The notes: a model not told the origin generated them from the letters alone. DNA of 64,000 bases from Roseibacterium elongatum DSM 19469 (GCF_000590925.1 NZ_CP004372.1:3143001-3207000), one strand, 5' to 3'. Positions 53,488 to 63,613 are shown, counted from the first letter of the stretch. Made by a program: numbers and translations.

Positions 53488-54402
53488 ATGGCCAAGCGAT
53501 ATGGTGGAGAATTCAGCCCCAAGGGACAGCGCGACGGCACCCCCTCGCGCGAGATGGTGACGGCCGAACGCATCACCCATGCCAATTTCGCAGGGCGCAA
53601 ACCGCTGCGGCATGGCGCGAAGATCAACATGATGTTCGTGCTGCCGCTGCTGACCTTTCTGTCCGCGTTTTTCCAGCCGGTCGCGGCGATGGCGACCGAT
53701 CTTGCGGGCGCCGCGGCGCTGTTGCTGGCCGCGTGGCTGACACGCGACGGCGTGCGCGCCGAGGACGCGTTCAACGAGCGTGTGATCGCGCGCCGCCCCG
53801 CGATCCCGCGCAAGATCTTCGGCGCGGGCCTGACGGGCATCGGGGTGTTCCTGCTGGTCTTTGGCGGGCAGTGGAACCTGATCGCGGGCCTGCTGATCGG
53901 GATCATCGCCGCCGCGCTGCACCTGTTTTCCTTTGGACTCGACCCGTTGCAGGACAAGGGGCTGGAGGGGGTGGATCGCCACCAGACGGACCGGATCGCC
54001 CGCAAGATCGAAGAGGCCGAGCGTGTCCTCGACGAAATGACCGCGGCCATCAAGCGCGCCCGCGACCGCGAGATCGAGGGCCGCGTCGCGCGCTTCGAGG
54101 AGACGGTGCGCGCCATGTTCCGCCAGGTCGAGGCCGACCCGCGCGACCTCACCGCGTCGCGGCGCTATCTGGGCGTGTATCTGCAGGGCGCGCGCGATGC
54201 GACCGTGCAGTTCGCCGATCTCTATGAACGCAATCGCGACACCTCGGTGCGGGCCGATTACCTGGCGTTTCTCGATGACATGGAAACCAATTTCGCCCTG
54301 CGCACCCAGAAGATGCTGACCGACGACCGCGCCAGCCTCGATATCGAGATCGAGGTGCTGCGCGAGAGATTGAACCGCGAAAACCTTAGAACCGAGGGGT
54401 AA
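53488..54402 (+). CDS. XpaC-like protein (5-bromo-4-chloroindolyl phosphate hydrolysis family)
   Basis: Membrane protein of 304 residues. Two pairs of hydrophobic segments lie in the first 150 residues (about 50 to 85 and 110 to 140), and a long charged helical part follows (EEAERVLDEMTAAIKRA onwards). This is the XpaC domain, often found with TelA in Ter-type stress systems. The stop is four bases before the TelA start. It most likely forms a membrane complex with TelA. The name 5-bromo-4-chloroindolyl phosphate hydrolysis comes from an old phenotype and is not a proven activity. Confidence 0.85.
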   Translation: MAKRYGGEFSPKGQRDGTPSREMVTAERITHANFAGRKPLRHGAKINMMFVLPLLTFLSAFFQPVAAMATDLAGAAALLLAAWLTRDGVRAEDAFNERVIARRPAIPRKIFGAGLTGIGVFLLVFGGQWNLIAGLLIGIIAAALHLFSFGLDPLQDKGLEGVDRHQTDRIARKIEEAERVLDEMTAAIKRARDREIEGRVARFEETVRAMFRQVEADPRDLTASRRYLGVYLQGARDATVQFADLYERNRDTSVRADYLAFLDDMETNFALRTQKMLTDDRASLDIEIEVLRERLNRENLRTEG

Positions 54403-54406
54403 CACC

Positions 54407-55603
54407 ATGAGCACCCAAGTCAGGGAACAGGCCGAACAAGCCGCCAAGCTGGTCGATGAGATCAACGCAGTCGTCCTGCCAGACCCCAGCGCCGACATGG
54501 TGCCCCTGCCCGCCGCCGATGCGCCCACCGCCGAACAGATCACCCGCCGCATCGCCGAAATCGACATGGGCGACACCAACTCGATCGTCAGTTTCGGATC
54601 GGCCGCGCAGGCCGAGTTGCAGGCCATCAGCCAGGAAATGCTGCAAGGCGTGAAGAACAAGGATGTCGGCCCCGCCGGCGACAGCCTGCGCGAGATCGTG
54701 GGCACCATCCGCGGCTTTTCCGTCGACGAACTGGACCCCAACCGCAAGCAAAGCTGGTGGGAGCGCCTGTTCGGCAAGGCCAAGCCGATCCATGATTTCA
54801 TGGCGAAATACGAAGAGGTGCAGGACCAGATCGACCGGATCACCGACAACCTGCTGAGCCACGAGCACATCTTGATGAAGGACATCAAGTCGCTCGACAA
54901 GCTGTATGAAAAGACGCTGGATTTCTACGACGAGCTGGCCCTCTACATCGCCGCGGGCGAGGAGAAGCTGCGCCTGCTCGACGAGGTCGAGATCCCCGCG
55001 AAATCGGCCGAGATCGAGGCCGCGCCCGAGGCCGACCAGATCATCAAGGCACAAGAGTTGCGTGACCTGCGCGCCGCGCGCGACGATCTGGAACGCCGGG
55101 TGCATGACCTGAAACTGACGCGCCAGGTGACGATGCAATCGCTGCCCTCGATCCGGCTGGTGCAGGAAAACGACAAGAGCCTCGTGACCAAGATCAACTC
55201 GACGCTGGTGAACACCGTGCCGCTGTGGGAAACCCAGCTGGCGCAGGCCGTGACCATCCAGCGCTCGACCGAGGCCGCGAAGGCCGTGCGCGAGGCGACC
55301 GACCTGACCAACGAGTTGCTGGAACAGAACGCCGCCAATCTGCGCGAAAGCAACAAGATGGTGCGCGAGGAAATGGAGCGCGGCGTGTTCGACATCGAGG
55401 CCGTGAAACGCGCCAATGCCGAACTGATCGCCACGATCCAGGAAAGTCTCGAGATCGCCGACGAGGGCAAGCGCCGCCGCGCCGAGGCCGAGGCCGAGAT
55501 GCAGAAGATGGAAGCCGAATTGCGCGACACGCTGGCCGCCGCCTCGGCCGGGCAGACACCGGGCGGGCAGGCCGCGGCCACGACCCCGCCCGCAAACGGC
55601 TGA
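54407..55603 (+). CDS. telA: Toxic anion resistance protein TelA
   Basis: Cytoplasmic protein of 398 residues, nearly all helical with long coiled coils. The TelA family pattern is visible in WWERLFGKAKPIHDFMAKY, SLPSIRLVQENDKSLVTKIN and NTVPLWETQLAQAVTIQR. TelA is tied to tellurite and other toxic-anion or envelope stress responses. It starts four bases after xpaC ends. The C-terminal tail (about 380 to 398) is Gln-, Ala- and Pro-rich. The molecular function is not known in detail. Confidence 0.92.
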   Translation: MSTQVREQAEQAAKLVDEINAVVLPDPSADMVPLPAADAPTAEQITRRIAEIDMGDTNSIVSFGSAAQAELQAISQEMLQGVKNKDVGPAGDSLREIVGTIRGFSVDELDPNRKQSWWERLFGKAKPIHDFMAKYEEVQDQIDRITDNLLSHEHILMKDIKSLDKLYEKTLDFYDELALYIAAGEEKLRLLDEVEIPAKSAEIEAAPEADQIIKAQELRDLRAARDDLERRVHDLKLTRQVTMQSLPSIRLVQENDKSLVTKINSTLVNTVPLWETQLAQAVTIQRSTEAAKAVREATDLTNELLEQNAANLRESNKMVREEMERGVFDIEAVKRANAELIATIQESLEIADEGKRRRAEAEAEMQKMEAELRDTLAAASAGQTPGGQAAATTPPANG

Positions 55604-55621
55604 TCCGTGAAGGGGGCTGGC

Positions 55622-56589
55622 GTGCCGCAGGACCGACACAGCGGGCAATCCGGCCGCCGGGCGCGCACCGGCGCGGGCGCGGCTGTGCTTGCCGCGGGCC
55701 TCGCGCTCTCGGGCTGTGTCACGCCCGCCCCCGACACCTCGCCCCGGCCCGAGCCCCGCGCCGAGGCCCCGGCCACCCCCTCGGCCGAAAGCGAGAGTTT
55801 TGCGCGCTACTACGCCTCGGTGCAGGCGCAACTGGTCTCGGACGGGCTGTTGCGCACCGATGGCGGGGGGGCCGACACGCCCTATTCCGCCGTCACTCTG
55901 GCCACGAATTTCGAACGCATCGCGCTCTATGACGAATATACGCTGTCGGGCGGTCGCTTCGTGGCCCGCCGACCCCGTCGCGCCTGCGCCGCTGGGACCA
56001 GCCGGTGCGCATCCAGCCCCATTTCGGTGCCTTCGTCGACGATGCGCAACGCGCCGAGGATCGCTCGGTCCTGTCCACCTACGCCTCGCGACTTGCGCGG
56101 GTCACAGACCATTCCATCCGCACGGTCACGTCGGGCGGGAATTTCCACGTCCTCTTCCTCAACCGCGACGAACAGCGCCGCGCGGGCGATCTGGTGCGCG
56201 ACCTTGTGCCGGGCATCAGCCCCGAGACCGTGAACGAGATCCAGACGCTGTCGCGCTTCACCTTCTGCTCGGTCTATGCCTTTTCCGTGGCCGGGGGCGG
56301 CTCGACCTATGTCGCGGCGATCGCGATCATCCGCGACGAGCATCCCGACCTTCTGCGCCGCTCCTGTATCCACGAGGAGGTGGCCCAAGGCCTGGGCCTT
56401 CCAAATGACAGCCCCGCCGCGCGCCCCTCGATCTTCAACGATGACGAGGAATTCGCGCTGCTGACACGCCATGACGAATTGCTTTTGCGGATGTTGTACG
56501 ACGACCGCCTGACACCGGGGATGCAGCCGGACGAGGCCCGGCCCATCGTGCGCCGCATCGCCGCCGAATTGCTGGGCGGGCCAAGCTGA
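55622..56589 (+). pseudogene. DUF2927-family lipoprotein, frameshifted as sequenced
   Basis: The start is GTG at 55622, with AAGGGGG upstream. The signal peptide ends in the lipobox LSGC, and a Pro-rich linker follows. The frame breaks near 55965-55972 (GCCCGCCGACC). One extra base there would continue as LRRWDQPVRIQPHFG and then SVLSTYASRLARVTDHSIRT, ending FNDDEEFALLTRHDELLL to a stop at 56589, about 322 residues. FARYYASVQAQLVSDGLLR is before the break. DUF2927 lipoproteins usually accompany XpaC and TelA in this group, so the operon itself is intact. Confidence 0.85.
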
Positions 56590-56626
56590 GGCCCCCAGAC
56601 AGACTTATCAAGGAGGGTTCCCCCCA

Positions 56627-57767
56627 ATGCCGTTTTTCGATTTCCTCTCAGGCCAGTTCATCGATGTCATCGAATGGACCGACGACACCCGCGACACGAT
56701 GGTCTACCGCTTCGAGCGCCACGGCCACGAGATCAAGTACGGCGCCAAGCTGACCGTGCGCGAGGGGCAGGTCGCCGTCTTCATCCACGAGGGGCAGCTG
56801 GCCGACATCTTCACCCCCGGTCTCTACATGCTCGAGACCAACAACATGCCTATCATGACCAGCCTTCAGCACTGGTCGCACGGGTTCCAGTCGCCGTTCA
56901 AATCGGAAATCTACTTCGTCAACACCAACCGTTTCACCGATCTGAAGTGGGGCACGAAGAACCCGATCATGTTGCGCGATCCCGAATTCGGGCCGACGCG
57001 CATCCGCGCCTTTGGCACCTACACAGTCAAGGTGATCGACGCGGGCCGCTTCATGACCGAGATCGTGGGCACCGATGGCGAGTTCACGACCGACGAGGTG
57101 ACCTTCCAGATCCGCAACATCATCGTGCAGCAGTTCAGCCAGACGGTGGCGGGCTCGGGCATCCCGGTTCTGGACATGGCGGCCAATACGGGCGAGTTCG
57201 GCAGCCTTGTTGCCGGCAAGATCTCGGAAACCATCGCCGCCTACGGCCTGACCCTGCCCGAATTGTATATCGAAAACATCAGCCTGCCCCCCGCCGTCGA
57301 AGAGGCGCTGGACAAGCGCACCTCGATGGGGGTCGTCGGCGATCTGAACCGCTACACCCAGTTCCAGACCGCCGAAGCGATGCGCGCCGCCGCCGAGAAC
57401 CCCGGCGATGGGGGCATGGGCGCGGGCCTTGGCATGGGGATGGGCATGGCGATGGCCAACCAGATGGCCCAATCCGGCCCCTGGGGCCAGGCCGCGCAGC
57501 AGCCGCAACCGCATCAGGCCGCGCATGCCGCCCCCCCGCCCCCGCCCGGTCGAACATGTCTGGCACATCGCCGAGAACGGCCAGACCAAGGGGCCGTTTT
57601 CCAAGGCCGACATGGGCCGCATGGCGACCGAGGGCAGCCTGACGCGCGAAACGCTGGTCTGGACACCCGGTCAGGACGGCTGGAAGACGGCAAACGACGT
57701 GCAGGAGCTTGCGCAACTGTTCACGGTCATGCCCCCGCCCCCGCCCCCGCCGCCGCCCGCGGGCTGA
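56627..57767 (+). pseudogene. SPFH-domain protein with C-terminal GYF_2 domain, frameshifted as sequenced
   Basis: The first frame runs from ATG 56627 and contains an SPFH (virion core/YdjI-like) domain: FIDVIEWTDDTRDTMVYRFE, KYGAKLTVREGQVAVFIHEG, YFVNTNRFTDLKWGTKNPIM, FRDP-type strands and the ELYIENISLPPAVEEAL end. After a glycine/methionine-rich stretch, a C-rich region near 57531-57547 shifts the frame. The next frame gives VEHVWHIAENGQTKGPF, the GYF_2 domain used in protein-protein contacts, then a proline tail to TGA at 57765-57767. A net +1 base fits; removing one C gives about 379 residues. Confidence 0.86.
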
Positions 57768-57947
57768 GGCCGGATCGTCTTGATCGCCATGTGCCGCGAG
57801 GTATCGGCACATGGCGCCCTTTGGCGCACGCGGCCTGCCGCGTTCGGCAAAGCCGCCCCGACCCGCGCCGCATACGGGAATCCCCCCTTGCCGCCCGCCT
57901 GTGACGGGTGTCTGATCGGGGCGTCCTGATCAGCCGCGAAAAGTCCA

Positions 57948-59171
57948 ATGTCCGACACCACTTTTGCCGACGCCCCCCCGCCGAACCCGGAAGACGAACA
58001 CCGCTTTCCCTGCCCGCAATGCGGCTCGGACATGCGCTATGCGCCCGCCGACGGAAAACTTGTCTGCGACCATTGCGGACATGAGGAAGGCATCGAGGCG
58101 GGCGCGCTGGACGGCACCGGCGATGCCCATGTGGAGTTCGATTTCGAAGAGGCCCGACGCAAGGACCACCCCGCGATCGAGATGGAGGAAACCCGCGTTT
58201 CCGAATGCCCAAGCTGCGGCGCACAGGTGGAATTCGACCCCAACATCCACAGTCAGGAATGCCCGTTCTGCGCCACGCCCGTGGTCACCGACACCGGCAT
58301 CCACCGCCATATCAAGCCGCAGGGCGTGCTGCCCTTCGGCGTGACCGAGCGCGAGGCGCAAAAGGCCATGACCGACTGGCTGGGCCGCCTGTGGTTCGCG
58401 CCCAACGGGCTGAAGGAATATGCCCGCAAGGGCCGCAAGCTCGACGGGATCTATGTGCCGTTCTGGACCTATGACGCCGACACGCGCACCGAATATCGCG
58501 GCCAGCGGGGCGATGCCTACTACGTCACGGTGCGCGGGGCCGACGGGAAGACCCGACGCCAGAGGCGCATGCGCTGGACCTTCGTGCGCGGGCGCGTGGC
58601 GCGGTTTTTCGACGACGTGCTGGTCCTCGCCTCACGCTCGCTGCCGAAATCCTACACCGACAATCTGGCCCCCTGGGATCTGACCCGACTGGCCGATTAC
58701 ACGCCCGAGTTCCTGTCCGGGTTCCGGGCCGAGGCCTACCAGATCGACCTCGAGGAGGGCATGGTCGAGGCGCGTGGCATCATGGATCAGCGCATCCGGC
58801 AGGATATCCGCCGCGACATTGGCGGCGACGCGCAGCGCATCTCGAAGATGGATGTGGCCGTGTCCGAGGTAACCTTCAAACATGTCCTGCTGCCCGTGTG
58901 GCTGGCCGCCTACAAGTATCGCGGGAAATCCTACCGCTTCGTCGTGAATGGCCAGACCGGCAAGGTGCAGGGCGAACGGCCCTATAGCTGGATCAAGATC
59001 GCGTTGGCGGTCATCGTCGCGATCGCGATCGCGGGCGGCATCCTCTATGGACTCGAGGTGCTGGACGAGGGCGGCTTCCAGACCGGGGCCGTCGGCACCC
59101 GCGTCATCGGCGAGGGGGCCGGCACACCGCGTCCCATAGATGTGCCCGCCTTTTCCCTCGACACGAAATGA
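57948..59171 (+). CDS. Zinc-ribbon membrane protein (YdjG/TFIIB-type)
   Basis: Protein of 407 residues. Two zinc ribbons are at the N-terminus (CPQC and CDHC at residues 22 to 43; CPSC and CPFC around 86 to 110). A large conserved soluble domain follows (KAMTDWLGRLWFAPNGLKEY, YVPFWTYDADTRTEY, SKMDVAVSEVTFKHVLLPVWLA), then one membrane segment at about 345 to 367 and a short periplasmic tail. B. subtilis YdjG has a similar layout and is encoded beside the SPFH protein YdjI; here it follows the SPFH gene. A role in envelope stress is inferred. Confidence 0.85.
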   Translation: MSDTTFADAPPPNPEDEHRFPCPQCGSDMRYAPADGKLVCDHCGHEEGIEAGALDGTGDAHVEFDFEEARRKDHPAIEMEETRVSECPSCGAQVEFDPNIHSQECPFCATPVVTDTGIHRHIKPQGVLPFGVTEREAQKAMTDWLGRLWFAPNGLKEYARKGRKLDGIYVPFWTYDADTRTEYRGQRGDAYYVTVRGADGKTRRQRRMRWTFVRGRVARFFDDVLVLASRSLPKSYTDNLAPWDLTRLADYTPEFLSGFRAEAYQIDLEEGMVEARGIMDQRIRQDIRRDIGGDAQRISKMDVAVSEVTFKHVLLPVWLAAYKYRGKSYRFVVNGQTGKVQGERPYSWIKIALAVIVAIAIAGGILYGLEVLDEGGFQTGAVGTRVIGEGAGTPRPIDVPAFSLDTK

Positions 59172-59177
59172 TCGGGC

Positions 59178-59597
59178 TCACCCCTTGCTGATCGACACTT
59201 TCCGCGCGCCTGCGGGCGGGGTCTGCGCCTGTTTCGGCACGGTGATGGTCAGAAGCCCGTCCTTGAGCGCCGCCTTGACCTTGTCGCCATCGGCATCGGG
59301 CGGCAGGCGGAAGCTGCGTGAAAAGGCCCCGTAATCCCGTTCGGAGAAGAACCATGTCTCGCCCTGTTCCTCGCGACTGGATTTCTTTTCACCCGAAACC
59401 GTCACCACGCCATCATGCACGCTGATATCCAGATCGCCTTCGGCCACGCCGGGCACCTCCATCGAGATGCGGTAGCCCTCGCCATTCACCGCCGCCTCCG
59501 AGGCCGGGGCGAACCAGTCGGCCAGTTTTGCGCCGACCTGGCGCAGCGGGTCGGCAAGGCTTGGGATAAGGCCGGTTTTATGTGCTGATTCGACCAT
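59178..59597 (-). CDS. Small heat-shock protein (Hsp20/alpha-crystallin family)
   Basis: Chaperone of 139 residues that holds unfolded proteins. The alpha-crystallin domain spans about residues 35 to 130, with YRISMEVPGVAEGDLDISVHD, VVTVSGEKKSS, the FSERDYGAFSRSFRLP core and the signature VKAALKDGLLTITVPK. A short N-terminal region and a C-terminal extension (ARKVSISKG) fit. AGGAGG lies before the ATG at 59597. It is convergent with the zinc-ribbon gene (six bases between stops). Confidence 0.92.
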   Translation of the reverse strand: MVESAHKTGLIPSLADPLRQVGAKLADWFAPASEAAVNGEGYRISMEVPGVAEGDLDISVHDGVVTVSGEKKSSREEQGETWFFSERDYGAFSRSFRLPPDADGDKVKAALKDGLLTITVPKQAQTPPAGARKVSISKG

Positions 59598-59740
59598 GGC
59601 ATCCTCCTGCAAGGCTGGGTTCGTTGCAGGTGCAACCATGGCGGATTTTCGGCCGTTCATGCCTTGATTTGCGTCAAAAGCACTGGCCGTGTGCGGGAAC
59701 AACGGGTAGCACCCCGACAAATGCCAAAGGGAGGGGTCCG

Positions 59741-60667
59741 ATGATCCTGTGCGCCGGAGAAGCCCTGATCGACATGCTGCCCCGCAAGACCGAGACCGGA
59801 GAGGCCGCCTTTGCGCCCTATCCCGGCGGGTCGGTCTTCAACACCGCCGTGGCCCTCGCGCGGCTAGGGGTACCGGTTGCGTTCTTTACCGGCCTGTCCA
59901 CCGACCTGTTCGGCCAACGGCTGGCCAATGTGCTGACGGCGAACGGGGTCGGTCACGATCTGGCCGCGCGATCCGACAGGCCCACGACGCTGGCCTTCGT
60001 GACCCTGGCCGAGGGCCAGGCCAGCTATGCCTTCTATGACGAGAACACCGCCGGCCGCATGCTGACCGAGGCCGACCTGCCCCAGATCCCCGATCGCTGC
60101 ACGGCCTGTTTTTTCGGCGGCATCAGCCTCGCCGTCGAACCCTGCGCCGAGGCTTATGCCATGCTGGCTGCGCGGGCGGCGGCGGATCGGGTCGTCATGC
60201 TCGACCCCAATATCCGGCCCAGCTTCATCGCGGATGAGGCCCGCTTTCGCGCCCGAATGGACGGGATGCTGGCGCAGGCCGACATCGTCAAACTGTCGGA
60301 CGAGGATCTGCAGTGGCTGATGGGCGAGGCAAGCCTTGCACAGCTGGCCGCCGATCTGCGGGCCAAGGGGCCCGGACTGGTGCTGGTGACCCAGGGCGCA
60401 CAGGGCGTGACCGCCTATGGCCCCACGGGTGCCGTGCATGTCGACGCCACGCCGGTGGATGTGGTCGACACCGTCGGCGCAGGCGATACGTTCAATGCGG
60501 GCTTTCTGGCCGGCCTGTCCGATGCGGGCCTTCTGGACAAGGCGACGCTGGCCGCCGGCCTGCCCGAGGATGCTTTGCGCACCGCCCTGAGCCTCGGCGT
60601 CAAGGCCGCCGCCGTCACCGTCAGCCGCGCCGGCGCCAACCCGCCCCACCGCACGGAAATCGCATGA
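59741..60667 (+). CDS. PfkB-family carbohydrate kinase (fructokinase-like)
   Basis: Sugar kinase of 308 residues. The N-terminal signature is [21 protein letters not shown], and the C-terminal signature with the catalytic base is [18 protein letters not shown]. The family includes fructokinase and ketohexokinase; a fructokinase-like start ([13 protein letters not shown]) is suggestive, but no sugar transporter lies nearby. GGGAGGGG lies before the ATG. The stop overlaps the dtd ATG (ATGA), so they are coupled. Confidence 0.9.
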   Translation: MILCAGEALIDMLPRKTETGEAAFAPYPGGSVFNTAVALARLGVPVAFFTGLSTDLFGQRLANVLTANGVGHDLAARSDRPTTLAFVTLAEGQASYAFYDENTAGRMLTEADLPQIPDRCTACFFGGISLAVEPCAEAYAMLAARAAADRVVMLDPNIRPSFIADEARFRARMDGMLAQADIVKLSDEDLQWLMGEASLAQLAADLRAKGPGLVLVTQGAQGVTAYGPTGAVHVDATPVDVVDTVGAGDTFNAGFLAGLSDAGLLDKATLAAGLPEDALRTALSLGVKAAAVTVSRAGANPPHRTEIA

Positions 60668-61101
60668 GGGCGCTGGTTCAACGCGTCACCGAGGCCCGTG
60701 TCGATGTCGCGGGCGAAACCGTCGGCCACACAGGGCCGGGCCTGATGATCCTGGTCTGTGCGATGCAGGGCGATACCGAGGCCGAAGCCGAGAAACTGGC
60801 AACCAAGGTCGCGCGGCTGCGCATCTTCAACGACGCGGCGGGCAAGATGAACCGCTCGCTTCTCGATACCGGGGGCGCCGCGCTGGTGATCAGCCAGTTC
60901 ACGCTGGCCGCCGATACGCGGTCGGGCAACCGTCCGGGGTTTTCGACGGCCGCCTCGCCCGAGGATGGCAAGCGCCTGTATCTGCATTTTGCAAAGGCTC
61001 TCGCCGCGCTCGGTCCCAAGGTCGAAACCGGCCGCTTCGGCGCAGAGATGGCCGTAAGCCTCACGAATGACGGCCCGGTTACAATCTGGCTCGATATCTA
61101 G
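60664..61101 (+). CDS. dtd: D-aminoacyl-tRNA deacylase
   Basis: Quality-control enzyme of 145 residues that removes D-amino acids from tRNA. The family signature [17 protein letters not shown] is present, [15 protein letters not shown] is the usual start, and [11 protein letters not shown] is the conserved C-terminus. Length matches DTD1. It overlaps the kinase gene by four bases. A 114-base gap then separates it from the ATP-grasp gene, so the ATP-grasp set probably has its own promoter. Confidence 0.95.
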   Translation: MRALVQRVTEARVDVAGETVGHTGPGLMILVCAMQGDTEAEAEKLATKVARLRIFNDAAGKMNRSLLDTGGAALVISQFTLAADTRSGNRPGFSTAASPEDGKRLYLHFAKALAALGPKVETGRFGAEMAVSLTNDGPVTIWLDI

Positions 61102-61215
61102 GCAAATCGCCTCATTTTTCATCATCTGCGCGGCGGCGGCGGCCAAAGTCGCGGCGTCCCTTGCCCAATTCGCGGCAAGTTTGCACCAATGTGACCGGGA
61201 TGCGACAGTGACGCC

Positions 61216-62643
61216 ATGGCCGAGACGACTCAGTTTTTCGATGAAATGACCGGGGGCACAAGCGAGGTCCGCCGCCCCTACTCCGGATACGACGCGTGGT
61301 TTTCGGGCGAAGACATCAAGGATCTGCGCAAGAAATCCATCGATGCCGAGGCATTTTTCAGGCGCACGGGCATCACCTTCAACGTCTATGGCGAGGCCGA
61401 GGCCGATGAACGCCTGATCCCTTTCGACATTGTGCCGCGCATCATCTCTGGGCGGGAATGGGCGCGCCTGACCCGCGGGATCGAGCAGCGCGTCCGCGCA
61501 ATCAACGCCTTTCTCTACGACATCTATCACCGGCAGGAGATCCTGCGCGCGGGCCGCGTGCCGGTCGATCTGATCGCCAGAAACGAGGCCTTTCTGCCGC
61601 AGATGATCGGCATGCAGCCGCCCGGCGGGGTCTATACCCATATCGTCGGCACCGACCTGGTGCGCACCGGCGAAGACGAGTTCTACGTGCTCGAGGACAA
61701 CGCCCGCACGCCGTCGGGTGTCAGCTACATGCTGGAAAACCGCGAGACGATGCTGCAGATGTTCCCCGAGCTGTTCAGCCGCATCAAGGTGGCGCCGGTG
61801 CAGGATTATCCGATCCAGCTGCGCCGCTCGCTGGCGGCCTGCGCACCGGTTGCGACGACGGGCAGCCCTTGCGTGGCGGTCCTGACGCCGGGCATCCACA
61901 ACTCGGCCTATTTCGAACACGCCTTCCTTGCCGACCAGATGGGCGTGGAACTGGTCGAAGGGCATGATCTGCGCGTCTTGGACGGGCGCATCACCATGCG
62001 CACCACGCGTGGCTACAAACCCATCGACGTGATCTATCGCCGTGTGGATGACGATTTCCTCGATCCGCTGAACTTCAACCCCGACAGCATGCTGGGCGTG
62101 CCCGGCATCATGGATGTCTACCGTGCGGGCGGCATCACCATCGCCAATGCGCCCGGCACCGGCATCGCCGACGACAAGGCGATCTACAGCTACATGCCCG
62201 ACATCGTCGAATTCTACACCGGCGAGAAGGCGATCCTGAAGAACGTGCCGACCTGGCGCTGTTCCGAGGCCGACAGCCTGGCCTATGTGCTGGACAACCT
62301 TGCAGACCTGGTCGTGAAAGAGGTGCATGGCTCGGGCGGCTACGGGATGCTGGTGGGCCCCGCCGCCTCGAAGAAAGAGGTCGCGGCCTTCCGCAAGAAG
62401 CTCGAGGCGCGGCCCTCGAACTACATCGCGCAACCGACGCTGGCCCTGTCCACCTGCCCGATCCTGACGAAATCGGGGCTGGCCCCGCGCCATGTCGATC
62501 TGCGCCCCTTCGCGCTGGTCAGCCCGCAGGGCTGCACCATCACGCCGGGCGGCCTGACGCGGGTGGCGCTGAAAAAGGGCAGTCTCGTGGTGAACTCGTC
62601 GCAGGGCGGCGGCACCAAGGACACCTGGGTGCTGGAGGAATAG
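61216..62643 (+). CDS. Circularly permuted type 2 ATP-grasp protein
   Basis: Protein of 475 residues in the CP_ATPgrasp_2 family. It starts FFDEMTGGTSEVRRPYSGYD and has the conserved NARTPSGVSYMLENR, SAYFEHAFLADQMGVEL and VHGSGGYGMLVGP motifs. It is always found with an alpha-E protein and a transglutaminase-like protein, as here. The predicted reaction is ATP-dependent amide or peptide-like ligation, but the product is not known. The ATG is at 61216 without a strong binding site. Confidence 0.92.
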   Translation: MAETTQFFDEMTGGTSEVRRPYSGYDAWFSGEDIKDLRKKSIDAEAFFRRTGITFNVYGEAEADERLIPFDIVPRIISGREWARLTRGIEQRVRAINAFLYDIYHRQEILRAGRVPVDLIARNEAFLPQMIGMQPPGGVYTHIVGTDLVRTGEDEFYVLEDNARTPSGVSYMLENRETMLQMFPELFSRIKVAPVQDYPIQLRRSLAACAPVATTGSPCVAVLTPGIHNSAYFEHAFLADQMGVELVEGHDLRVLDGRITMRTTRGYKPIDVIYRRVDDDFLDPLNFNPDSMLGVPGIMDVYRAGGITIANAPGTGIADDKAIYSYMPDIVEFYTGEKAILKNVPTWRCSEADSLAYVLDNLADLVVKEVHGSGGYGMLVGPAASKKEVAAFRKKLEARPSNYIAQPTLALSTCPILTKSGLAPRHVDLRPFALVSPQGCTITPGGLTRVALKKGSLVVNSSQGGGTKDTWVLEE

Positions 62644-62647
62644 GCCA

Positions 62648-63589
62648 ATGCTGGGCAAGACAGCCGGCGGGCTCTTCTGGATGTTCCGCCATCTCGAACG
62701 ATCGGAAAACACCGCGCGCCTGATCGAGGCGGGCTTTCGCATCGCGCTGACGCGGGCGGCGGGCGATGACGACGAATGGCACAGCGTGTTGCAGACCGCC
62801 GCCGTGGCCCACCTCTACTACCAGCGGCACGAACAGCTCGAGGCCGCCAAGGCCATCGACTTCATGCTGCGCGACATGTCGAACCCGTCCTCGGTGCTGT
62901 CCGCGATCTCGGCGGCGCGGCAGAACGCCCGCCTGGTGCGCACGGCGATCACCCGCGAGGTGTGGGAGGCCGTGAACGACACCTACATGCTGCTCAAGGA
63001 GGCGCTGGCCCGCCCGGTGCGCCCGCGCGACCTGCCCGAGGTGCTGGCCATGGTGCGGCAGCAATCGGCGCTTGTGCGCGGGTCGATGGCGGGCACCATG
63101 CTGCGCAATGACATCTTCGATTTCTCGCGGCTTGGCACGTTTGTGGAACGCGCCGACAACACTGCGCGAATCCTCGACGTGAAGTATTACGTGCTGCTGC
63201 CCTCGCTCACACAGATCGGGTCCAGCCTGGACAACGTGCAGTGGGAAACGATCCTGCGCTCGGTCGCGGGGCAGCGCGCCTATCGCTGGCTGAACCAGGG
63301 CGAGTCGAACCCGATGGGCATCGCCGATTTCCTGATCTTCGACGGGCGCATGCCGCGCTCGCTGAAATTCTCGGTCTCGAAGATCTCGGCGAACCTGCGC
63401 TATCTGGCCGATCAATACGACCAGCGCCATCCAAGCCATGACCAGATCGACGTGATGGCCGCGCGGTTGAGCAACGCCACGATCGAACGCGTCTTCGAGG
63501 ACGGGCTGCACGAATTCCTGACCGATTTCCTGACCGATGTCGCGCGTCTTGGCGGGCAGATCGAACAGGACTACCGTTTCCTCGGTTAA
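62648..63589 (+). CDS. Alpha-E domain-containing protein
   Basis: All-helical protein of 313 residues, the constant partner of the ATP-grasp protein. It starts LGKTAGGLFWMFRHLERSEN, which is the family signature, and has DNTARILDVKYYVLLP and a C-terminal EHEFLTDFL-like region. It follows four bases after the ATP-grasp stop, and the transglutaminase gene starts 24 bases later. No catalytic residues are obvious; a scaffold role is inferred from co-occurrence. Confidence 0.93.
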   Translation: MLGKTAGGLFWMFRHLERSENTARLIEAGFRIALTRAAGDDDEWHSVLQTAAVAHLYYQRHEQLEAAKAIDFMLRDMSNPSSVLSAISAARQNARLVRTAITREVWEAVNDTYMLLKEALARPVRPRDLPEVLAMVRQQSALVRGSMAGTMLRNDIFDFSRLGTFVERADNTARILDVKYYVLLPSLTQIGSSLDNVQWETILRSVAGQRAYRWLNQGESNPMGIADFLIFDGRMPRSLKFSVSKISANLRYLADQYDQRHPSHDQIDVMAARLSNATIERVFEDGLHEFLTDFLTDVARLGGQIEQDYRFLG

Positions 63590-63613
63590 ACCGCCGCGCC
63601 GACAAGGGGGCCC

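Noticed and set aside
60415..62742. 775-codon minus-strand frame opposite dtd and the ATP-grasp gene
   Set aside because: Shadow of strongly supported plus-strand genes.
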